A stretch of DNA of 64,000 bases from Nosema muscidifuracis. Taxonomy: Eukaryota; Microsporidia; Nosematidae. A program made the translations under genes and the position numbers. The stretch is taken from assembly GCA_028335825.1 (NCBI GenBank), contig JAIOKI010000003.1, positions 248,001 to 312,000 on the forward strand. The letters are read 5' to 3'. This document shows positions 57,724-64,000 of this stretch, piece by piece (positions within the stretch are counted from its first letter, which is position 1; the number at the start of each line of letters is the position of its first letter). Under the pieces are notes generated by a model. The model searched no databases. It saw only the letters and a list, made by a program, of their open reading frames with translations, and was not told the origin of the DNA.

Positions 57724-58869
57724 TTAATTTAAGTATTTAGAAAATCTCTGCTCGTTTCTGCTACTTTTAATATAAATTTTTTCTATTTTTGAAAAACTAG
57801 ACTTTTCAATAGAAAAAAGCTTTTCTAAAAGATAAAAACAATTACGCTTAATAAGCCATCCAATAATTAAATTTCTTTCTTCTAAATTTTTAAATAAATT
57901 TATGATTCGTATTATTTCAAATTCCTTTTTTTCTAATACACACTTGTCAAGGTATAATATTAGATTTTCAGTTTTTAACAAAATGATTTTTTTCATTTCA
58001 TCAACAGATAAAATGTTCCAATCGATATTAATTAGAAATTTATCTTCTATTTTTCTATATAAGTCAACTAAAACTTCACTTTTAAATATATTAAAATTTA
58101 TATATTTGCTTATTTTGCTTTCAAATAAACAAATTTCATATAAAAAACTCTCAATCTGTGTATTTCTAATATTAACACTTATATCAATAAATATTGTAAG
58201 GGCCAGTAACATTTTATATATACTTTTAGCTTTGTTATTAATTGATTTGTATATAATATCTATAATATCTTTACCACTTCTTTTAACTTTAAATTTATAA
58301 ATAATATCTTTTGTATGTTGTGTAACTATAAAGTTTTTATAAGCTAAATGTATTTTCTCATCTCTTATAAAAATTTCTAATTTATGATCTAATGAAGTTT
58401 TAAATATATTTAACTTGTTGAATCTGTATATTAAATTATAAGAAGACATGTCAAATTCCGTATTTTCTATGTTAGTAAGAAAATTATAATTTCGATCTTT
58501 GGAGGATATTGAAATATTGCTAATACTGCTATCAATATTATCAAATTCAGGTTTAATTTTTTTGTAAAAATCCATAGAAAATATTTTCTCAAATAAAAAC
58601 TCATGCTTAATTTTCTTTTCTTTATATTTCTTCATTGTATATTCTTCTATAAGATCTTTCTTAAATACAAATAAAAAAATATCATCAATTAGACTATGAA
58701 AATCTACATTACAAATTTTACATTTCTTATAATATAGTATATCATCTTTTATCGTCCATTTAAAAAAAGTTTCTTTAATAGATTTAGTTTTTAAATATTT
58801 TGATGTGAGTTCGATCATAAGCATTTTAATGGATGCATAAAATTTTTTTTTTAAATACAAATTTTGCAT
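57724..58869 (-). CDS. Hypothetical 381-residue basic protein
   Basis: A complete 381-codon frame, rich in Lys, Ile, Phe and Asn. I recognise no family. Two cysteines (CKICN near residue 50) and scattered hydrophobic helices are visible, the longest around residues 218-232 (MLLALTIFIDIS), which may be buried rather than a membrane span. No C-run precedes the first ATG; a second ATG at codon 16 is possible. It lies between Ubc4 (30 bases, convergent) and a small gene (98 bases, divergent). Being intact in such AT-rich sequence makes it a real gene, probably fast-evolving. Confidence 0.8.
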   Translation of the reverse strand: MQNLYLKKKFYASIKMLMIELTSKYLKTKSIKETFFKWTIKDDILYYKKCKICNVDFHSLIDDIFLFVFKKDLIEEYTMKKYKEKKIKHEFLFEKIFSMDFYKKIKPEFDNIDSSISNISISSKDRNYNFLTNIENTEFDMSSYNLIYRFNKLNIFKTSLDHKLEIFIRDEKIHLAYKNFIVTQHTKDIIYKFKVKRSGKDIIDIIYKSINNKAKSIYKMLLALTIFIDISVNIRNTQIESFLYEICLFESKISKYINFNIFKSEVLVDLYRKIEDKFLINIDWNILSVDEMKKIILLKTENLILYLDKCVLEKKEFEIIRIINLFKNLEERNLIIGWLIKRNCFYLLEKLFSIEKSSFSKIEKIYIKSSRNEQRFSKYLN

Positions 58870-58967
58870 AAATAATAAATTATAATTTGTATGAAAATAA
58901 AAATCGACTCATTTATTTTATATATGTTTTACAAATAAGTTCAATCTTATTTGGCCCCTTTATTGAA

Positions 58968-59201
58968 ATGGATAAGTTTAAAGAATGTATTAAGAATAAC
59001 GATATAGATAAAATTTTGATACTTCTTATGGATATAAATAACATAGACTGTGATTATAAAGAATTAGACGATCTTTTGACAAAATTTTATGAAAAAGAGA
59101 AAGAAATTACCAACGTCATATTCAATCTTAGCACATTAAAAGATGAAAAATGGATGAAAAAAAGAAGTTGTGAAAGTGGATATTTCCAATACAAATATTA
59201 A
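58968..59201 (+). CDS. Hypothetical 77-residue acidic/helical protein
   Basis: The ATG at 58968 is chosen because TTTGGCCCCTTTATTGAA lies just before it, the window's start signal; an open frame extends further upstream but without ATG. The product is 77 residues, mostly helical with alternating Lys, Asp and Glu (KNNDIDKILILLMDINNID), with a possible short coiled coil around residues 36-55 and a 'CESGYFQYKY' end. The size and helix content resemble small structural subunits of larger complexes, but no family is recognised. It ends 16 bases from the RPF1 stop on the other strand, the tightest pair in the window. Confidence 0.65.
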   Translation: MDKFKECIKNNDIDKILILLMDINNIDCDYKELDDLLTKFYEKEKEITNVIFNLSTLKDEKWMKKRSCESGYFQYKY

Positions 59202-59217
59202 ATATTTTAATTTAGAC

Positions 59218-59763
59218 TTACAAAAAACATTTTGATTTGCTGTAATCCAAAAATTCTTGAACATTTTTTTTATCATCCTTGTATTCAACATATTTAACCA
59301 ATCTAAAACTTATGTGTGGACCAACTTTAGCAAAAATAGGCCCTTCTTTACTAAAACAATACTGATACATTCTAAAATAAAGGAACTCATCTTTAACAGT
59401 AAAATTTACAATTTGTCTACTATCAACGTTACAAGGAAATATTTCTATAAGACAATGTGCTAAATTTGTCCCGATTTCTGTTGTAAAATTATTAAGAACA
59501 AGTTGTGTATCACTAGAAACAGGAAATCTTGGATTAGTTGGTACCTTCCTATATTCACAAATTTTTAAAGAGTATTGAAAAACTTCTTTCTTTGTTATAA
59601 CAAGATATTTTGGTAAAACATCTTGTATGATATCTATTTGTATATCTGCATCTTTTAAATGGTCTTTAACAATTTCTGATGAAGGAAGAAGAGTGTTAAG
59701 TAAATTTATAAATGATTTTGTATTCTCGTGCATTTTTTTTGGTTCTTTGATTGAAATTTTCAT
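59218..59763 (-). CDS. RPF1: Brix-domain ribosome biogenesis factor RPF1 (reduced)
   Basis: 181 residues against about 295 in yeast. It retains the C-terminal half of a Brix domain: 'LVLNNFTTEIGTNLAHCLIEIFP' (residues 88-110) matches the RPF1 pattern 'LILNNFTTRLG...LFQSLFP'. 'RQIVNFTVKDEFLYFRMYQYCF' (116-137) matches 'RQVVTLHNQRDF.FFRRHRY.F', and 'KVGPHISFRLVKY' (146-158) matches 'E.GP.FTL+L'. In yeast Rpf1 acts in the nucleolus in 27S pre-rRNA processing for the 60S subunit. The basic N-terminal extension of other eukaryotes is missing and the first beta-alpha part is shortened. A run of five C (coding strand, 59778-59782) lies 15 bases before the ATG. Confidence 0.8.
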   Translation of the reverse strand: MKISIKEPKKMHENTKSFINLLNTLLPSSEIVKDHLKDADIQIDIIQDVLPKYLVITKKEVFQYSLKICEYRKVPTNPRFPVSSDTQLVLNNFTTEIGTNLAHCLIEIFPCNVDSRQIVNFTVKDEFLYFRMYQYCFSKEGPIFAKVGPHISFRLVKYVEYKDDKKNVQEFLDYSKSKCFL

Positions 59764-60126
59764 TTTTGATAATTTATGGGGGAAATTTACCAGATAAAAA
59801 ATATATTGAAAAAAAAAAGATACATTATTAACTGTAAATAACTTTAAAATAATTCATCTAAGATTAAATATTTAACATAGAAAATTATATAATAACTTTA
59901 AAATAATTTATCTAAGATTAAATATTTAACATAGAAAATAAATCATCTAAGACAATTAAATATTTAACATAGAAAATAAATCATCTAAGACAATTGAAAA
60001 TTTAACATAGAAAAAAAATCATCTAAGACAATTAAGAATTTAACTTTGAAAATTATTTAATTTTCTGTTATTCAACATAATTAGAATTCTTATTTTTTTT
60101 TATTATTTTGTTAAAAAACTATCCTT
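59764..60126. other. Divergent spacer filled mostly by a tandem repeat
   Basis: 363 bases between RPF1 and the acidic membrane protein. About 220 of them are the repeat at 59827-60048. There is no other gene. Confidence 0.6.
59827..60048. repeat. Tandem repeat: two 54-base and three 38-base units
   Basis: Each unit contains 'catctaaga...' and ends in 'tttaacatag' (last unit 'tttaactttg'). Unit ends lie at 59880, 59934, 59972, 60010 and 60048. The first two are 54 bases and include 'ataactttaaaataat'; the last three are 38 bases and carry 'gacaatt'. It lies in the shared promoter of two divergent genes. Confidence 0.9.
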
Positions 60127-60495
60127 ATGTATGAAACTAACAATAAAAATACTTCAGATTTAAATGATGACAATAAATCTTTAGATTGTGAAAATGATTC
60201 AAATAATGACAAAGATTCTCTAAATTGTGAAAAAGATTCAAATGATGACAAACAATCTTTGAATTTTGAAATGGATTCAATCGAATCTAAAATAAAAGAA
60301 CAACTTGATATTTTGTTTAAAGAATATAGAACTCCTGATCCAAATATTACAGACAAATTTTATATAAAAAATATATATGAAAGTATTGAGACTAAGAAAA
60401 TTTATAATATAGAAAAACAAATCGAACATTTTGGATACCTCGTATTTTTTATAGCTTTAATTATAGAACTATTTTATAATTCTAAGCCTTTTTAA
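60127..60495 (+). CDS. Acidic repeat protein with C-terminal membrane anchor
   Basis: 122 residues. Residues 10-52 contain three imperfect 14-residue repeats ('DNKSLDCENDSNND', 'KDSLNCEKDSNDDK', 'QSLNFEMDS'), strongly acidic. A helical middle (52-95) follows, and a hydrophobic span near 103-116 (LVFFIALIIELFY) lies close to the C-terminus, as in tail-anchored proteins. Topology would put the acidic part in the cytosol. No family is recognised. Only a weak 'atcctt' precedes the ATG. It is convergent with the septin-like gene at 23 bases. Confidence 0.65.
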   Translation: MYETNNKNTSDLNDDNKSLDCENDSNNDKDSLNCEKDSNDDKQSLNFEMDSIESKIKEQLDILFKEYRTPDPNITDKFYIKNIYESIETKKIYNIEKQIEHFGYLVFFIALIIELFYNSKPF

Positions 60496-60518
60496 TATAA
60501 AATGTAATTAAAAGTATT

Positions 60519-61580
60519 TTATTTGACTTCTTCAGCAAATTTATTATTTTCTACTTGACATTGATCTTTATTCTTATCTATTTCTAAATTTTTAATCATA
60601 TCATCTAATAATTGTTCTTCTTCTTTAAGTTCCTTAATCTTTTTCTGATATCTTTCTTTTAATATCAAATTCATTTCATTTTTGAGTTTATCATACCTTG
60701 CTAATTGAATACTTCCACTACTTTTTTCAATTTCGAGTACATTCTTTCTGAAATCGTTATAAAATTTTATATGAGTTTTGTTAATTAACTCATCAAAATG
60801 TTTGTAGATCAACATTCTCTGTAAACTCTTAAAATCATTTCCTTCCTCATTTTCAATATCAATAAATCCCCAAGGATATTTACGACCACGTATAATTTCT
60901 CCATTAATTTCGTGTACAGTTTCACTTGCAATTACAGCAAAAGGAAAATGATTTTCCAAATCTTCAACATCAGAATCTAAATTTCCTTCCAAATTTGCTG
61001 GAGAGAAACAGATTACACCTCTATCCTGTAAAATATTATAAATTACTGATTTCCGGTGCATTAATTCCTCATTAGTGTACATATCTGCTTTGGGAATCAC
61101 AGGAACAAAATTTGTTTTTTTTGATACTGATTTAATGAAATCTATCTCGGATTCCATAATATGATCAGATGGTATAAGATATATACATACGTGTATTCGT
61201 GTATCCTTGTGAATTTTATATGGACCCTGTTCATTCTCAAAATATTCCATATTTTTGGAATCTATGTAATCAATTATTGGCTTAATTTTTTCTGAATGGT
61301 ATGTTGCTGTAGTAGTTTTTAAAGAAATCCCATTTTCAATAATTTCGTTTTTAGTAACTGCCAAATCGTTAGTACGTGATTTTGATATTATTGGAGCACC
61401 AAAAAGACTATTTATCAAAGTCGATGCACCTAATCCTCTTCGACCTGTTACCAAGACATTGATTTCGAATCCATCTTCTATACTTCTATTACGTATTAAA
61501 TCAGGCACACTACTAAATCCTATGTGCTGATTTAATTCTATTGTGCCAAGTTGTTGTTCTGTTTTACTTATGTCTTTCAT
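60519..61580 (-). CDS. Septin-like protein with degenerate GTPase site
   Basis: 353 residues. Septin features: N-terminal 'GFSSVPDLIRNRSIEDGFEI' (basic segment before the G domain), 'GLGASTLINSLF', 'DYIDSKNMEYFENEQ', 'DTRIHVCIYLIPSDH' and 'VPVIPKADMYTNEEL', then a C-terminal coiled coil (about 285-345). However the P-loop reads GRRGLGAST (46-54) with Ala52 in place of the invariant Lys. The DTPG (G3) box is not present before 'IDYIDS', and AKAD (G4) is PKAD. Fungal septins form filaments at membranes; some subunits do not hydrolyse GTP. This one is probably a structural, non-catalytic subunit that still pairs with other septins. No C-run precedes the ATG. Confidence 0.85.
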   Translation of the reverse strand: MKDISKTEQQLGTIELNQHIGFSSVPDLIRNRSIEDGFEINVLVTGRRGLGASTLINSLFGAPIISKSRTNDLAVTKNEIIENGISLKTTTATYHSEKIKPIIDYIDSKNMEYFENEQGPYKIHKDTRIHVCIYLIPSDHIMESEIDFIKSVSKKTNFVPVIPKADMYTNEELMHRKSVIYNILQDRGVICFSPANLEGNLDSDVEDLENHFPFAVIASETVHEINGEIIRGRKYPWGFIDIENEEGNDFKSLQRMLIYKHFDELINKTHIKFYNDFRKNVLEIEKSSGSIQLARYDKLKNEMNLILKERYQKKIKELKEEEQLLDDMIKNLEIDKNKDQCQVENNKFAEEVK

Positions 61581-61824
61581 TTTTATTGTTTGTTGTAATA
61601 TTTTTATTTTAAATTTTGTTTATGACGTTTCATATTTCAAAACAAATATTCTAATTTTTTTAATTTATAAAAATAGACTTCCGTTTTGTAATTTTTTTTA
61701 TTATATTGATCAATAGGAAATATAAAAAATACCTATTTGTACAAAAAAACTATCAATCAGTTTATATAAATTTTAAAAAGTTATTCGTCATTTGTTTCTT
61801 AAAAAAAAGATTTTTACACCCCAA

Positions 61825-62961
61825 ATGAACTCAAATATTTTGGCTTCTCAATTTTTATCTACACCACCAATTACAAGATGTATAAGCCTCTCTATAATAG
61901 TTATTATGATTTTGGTATACATAGACGTAGTACAATCTTATGCTCTTCTCTACAGTCCTTTGTTTCTTAAATACATGGAAATTTGGAGAGTATTTACATG
62001 CTTTTTATATTTTGGAAAACCGTCTTTAGATGTATTGATACACATAACTTTCTTATACAGATATTCTAAAATGTTAGAAGAAGGATTTATTTTTACTTCT
62101 GATTATTTTTATTTAATATTTGTAGTTTGGGGTCTTTTATTTGGTATAGCTAATATTTTTAGTATTAGTATGTTGGCATCAGCTTTTTCTAGTACAATAA
62201 CTTACATTTGGACGAGAAGAAATCCACAAGCTGTTGTTCAAATATTTGGATTTATAAGCTTCCCAGCTTTTTATTTACCATTTATTGTTCCATTATTCAT
62301 GTTGGTAACAGAAAAAAGGATTTTAGTAGAAGATTTATTGGGAATAGTTGTAGGTCATTTTTACTTTTTTTTTAAGGATGTGTATCCAAAATGGGGAAGT
62401 GATATTTTAAGAACACCTTGCTTTATTAAGAAAATGTTTAAGGAACACACAAATGATTGTTGTAAAAGAAAAAAGATTGGAAAAGTTTTAAATATAAAAA
62501 ATAAATCATCTGTTAATAATTCTAATATAGTTAACGATACAATTAACCTGAATAATGATATTTCTAATATAGCTAATAATACAATTAATCTGAATAATGA
62601 TACAATTAATACGAATAATGATATTTCTAATATAGCTAATGATACTTCTAATATAGTCAATGATACTGTAAATACCTCTATTTTTAATTCATTTGTAGGT
62701 AATCAATCAGATAATTTGATTATCAATGCACAAGACGAATCTGTTAGAAAAGAAGAACTATCAGTTACAAAAGTTAATAAAAACTGTGAAATATACAAAG
62801 AAGCTTCCTCAGAAAATGAGAGTAAAGGTCTTTTAAACAGTAGTGCATGTAAAATTGGTGAAAAAAGCATTAATGAATACTTAAGTAGCAAGGCTAAAGA
62901 AGATGATGAAGAAGAAAATGGATGGTCGTCACAAACTTTAACAGACAGTGAAAGCGATTAA
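61825..62961 (+). CDS. DER1: Derlin (Der1/Dfm1 family) with long Asn-rich acidic tail
   Basis: The ATG at 61825 is preferred because ACACCCCAAA precedes it; the open frame upstream lacks ATG. 378 residues. Residues 1-195 are a rhomboid-like Derlin core with about six membrane segments, the 'EIWRVFTCFLYFG' WR motif (W54 R55), 'FSSTITYIWTRRNP' and 'LLGIVVGHFYFFFKDVYP', which is the Derlin hallmark. It acts in the ER membrane in retrotranslocation of misfolded proteins (ERAD) with E2/E3 enzymes and Cdc48. The cytosolic tail (195-378) is unusual: Asn/Asp/Ile repeats (about 235-290, units like 'NDTINLNNDISNIAN') and an acidic end with no obvious SHP box. Der1 versus Dfm1 cannot be separated by eye. 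Confidence 0.92.
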   Translation: MNSNILASQFLSTPPITRCISLSIIVIMILVYIDVVQSYALLYSPLFLKYMEIWRVFTCFLYFGKPSLDVLIHITFLYRYSKMLEEGFIFTSDYFYLIFVVWGLLFGIANIFSISMLASAFSSTITYIWTRRNPQAVVQIFGFISFPAFYLPFIVPLFMLVTEKRILVEDLLGIVVGHFYFFFKDVYPKWGSDILRTPCFIKKMFKEHTNDCCKRKKIGKVLNIKNKSSVNNSNIVNDTINLNNDISNIANNTINLNNDTINTNNDISNIANDTSNIVNDTVNTSIFNSFVGNQSDNLIINAQDESVRKEELSVTKVNKNCEIYKEASSENESKGLLNSSACKIGEKSINEYLSSKAKEDDEEENGWSSQTLTDSESD

Positions 62962-62991
62962 AAATATTTATAATTTTTTTTTAATTTATCA

Positions 62992-64000
62992 CTAAAATCC
63001 ACGTTTTGTAAGCATTCCTAAAGGAATATTTTTTATATTCCCATTGACAATTTTTACAATACAATTCTTTGTAGTTTCATTTATCTCAAGTAGGATAGCA
63101 TTTTTACCAACATCTTCACCTTCCATTATAATAACTGCATCTTCTTTATTAGGTACTACAAATTTAATTTCACTTCGTGAATAAACTCCGTCATTTGTTA
63201 TGTAATTATTTCCGTTAGTACATTCTACTGTATAAGTCTTATTATTAAATTTGATAAGTGCACCTTTGAATTTTTCATCTCTGTAATCAAATCTTTCAGT
63301 ACTTTTATCCATAGTATAATTGATAGGTGCATCTGGCTCATATGCGGGTGTCTTTGTGACAATACTTGAGAAAGCTTTTTTCGGAATTATATCAATATCT
63401 CCTTCGTTATTATTTCTAACCTCTAATAAATCTTCTTTAGCTACTGTTACATATTTTAGATTTGAACTAATTTGTATTCTACATTTATTCATATAAACAT
63501 CTTTAACTACTCCAATATATCCTTTATATTGTCCTTTTCTAATTTGTACTTGTTTATTAATTAAATGATCTCTTTTTATAACTGCCTTTACATGATCTTT
63601 ACGAATAAATTCTTTTGAAATTGGTATCGGTTTCTTAATTTGATCTATTTTAGCTGTAACTTCTTCTGTAAAATTTTTTAATGCTATGTAATATAAATTA
63701 TCTTTTATATTTGTAATTACTCCATTTTCTAAACCATAACAAACTTCTTCGCCTATGTCGTAATACTTATCAAGGAAATTTGAAAATATTTCGTACTGCT
63801 TACCTTCAGAAATAATGACAGCCATACCTCCTGTTATACTCTTTATTCTACCTTTAAGTCCTATTAATTCTCCTTTAATTACTTTAACTTTATCATCAGA
63901 ATCAAATTTTTTTCTTACATTAAATTGTTCAAGCTCTTCAAAATTTGGTTCTATATCAAACTCTATACTAGATCTTAAAACTTCCTTTTCAAGATATCCA
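62992..64000 (-). CDS. SPT5: SPT5 transcription elongation factor, C-terminal part (runs off the window)
   Basis: The open frame enters from beyond 64000 and stops at 62992, so 336 codons are visible. The internal ATG at 63825 is not the start: the frame continues upstream with 'EPNFEELEQFN' and 'KVKVIKGELIGLKGRIKSI', the Spt5 KOW1 linker and KOW repeat. Further KOW motifs follow ('QVQIRKGQYKGYIGVVKDV', and 'KNAILLEINETTKNCIVKI' near the end). Spt5 with Spt4 clamps RNA polymerase II and supports elongation and RNA processing. The hexapeptide C-terminal repeat of many Spt5 proteins is absent; the protein ends in the last KOW region. Its end is 30 bases from the convergent Derlin stop. Confidence 0.93.
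   Translation of the reverse strand, partial: GYLEKEVLRSSIEFDIEPNFEELEQFNVRKKFDSDDKVKVIKGELIGLKGRIKSITGGMAVIISEGKQYEIFSNFLDKYYDIGEEVCYGLENGVITNIKDNLYYIALKNFTEEVTAKIDQIKKPIPISKEFIRKDHVKAVIKRDHLINKQVQIRKGQYKGYIGVVKDVYMNKCRIQISSNLKYVTVAKEDLLEVRNNNEGDIDIIPKKAFSSIVTKTPAYEPDAPINYTMDKSTERFDYRDEKFKGALIKFNNKTYTVECTNGNNYITNDGVYSRSEIKFVVPNKEDAVIIMEGEDVGKNAILLEINETTKNCIVKIVNGNIKNIPLGMLTKRGF

Noticed and set aside
1-64000. CRISPR arrays, bacterial operons or terminator hairpins
   Set aside because: Gene content is eukaryotic and no regularly spaced identical repeats were found.

Overview
This window looks like part of a microsporidian genome. The base composition is extremely AT-rich. Genes are compact and none needs introns, except for one weak candidate. 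The proteins are shortened eukaryotic nuclear and ER proteins: SMC5, SPT5, a truncated STE12, septin, Derlin, RPF1 and RNase H2A. 5S rRNA genes are dispersed singly. Many start codons sit just after a short C-run or G-run, the CCC/GGG-type signal known upstream of microsporidian starts. The genus cannot be fixed from sequence alone; an AT-rich species tolerant of transposable elements fits best.

The window splits near 40.8 kb. From 1 to about 40.8 kb it is a graveyard of decayed mobile elements. There are at least seven Ty3/Gypsy-type pol fossils in both orientations (about 0.15-0.7, 5.6-8.2, 11.0-13.8, 15.85-18.4, 22.5-24.8, 24.8-26.45 and 35.8-37.5 kb). A further divergent retroelement lies at 30.2-31.6 kb and a doubtful RT scrap at 21-22 kb. 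Four broken pieces of one Mutator-like (MULE) family all lie on the + strand (8.6, 22.1, 26.5 and 37.5 kb), each just downstream of a + strand retroelement remnant. There is also a Tc1/mariner remnant (31.65-32.47 kb) and an R4/Dong-like LINE on the minus strand (32.7-34.7 kb). Only a few host genes are plausible here: a 108-residue gene with a classic CCC start signal (2.9-3.2 kb), a 133-residue ORF (10.35-10.75 kb), and a J-domain-like multi-pass membrane protein (19.86-20.52 kb).

From 40.9 kb to the end it is gene-rich. After a lone hypothetical gene and an aldo-keto reductase come three 5S rRNA genes. Two of these form an inverted repeat around the PTH2/RNase H2A pair. Then follows a dense run: STE12-type homeodomain factor, kinesin-10 with a DNA-binding HhH tail, Borealin/Nbl1-like protein, SMC5, Ubc4-type E2, unknown, small unknown, RPF1, acidic tail-anchored protein, septin-like protein, Derlin, and SPT5 running off the end.

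From PTH2 to SPT5 fourteen protein genes alternate strand without exception. Most convergent neighbours are only 16-39 bases apart, so overlapping 3' ends are likely. Functionally the dense block mixes chromosome segregation and repair (kinesin-10, Borealin-like, SMC5), ubiquitin/ERAD (E2, Derlin), ribosome biogenesis (RPF1, 5S), transcription (STE12, SPT5) and cytoskeleton (septin). The septin-like protein has lost the P-loop lysine and the DTPG box and is probably not a GTPase.
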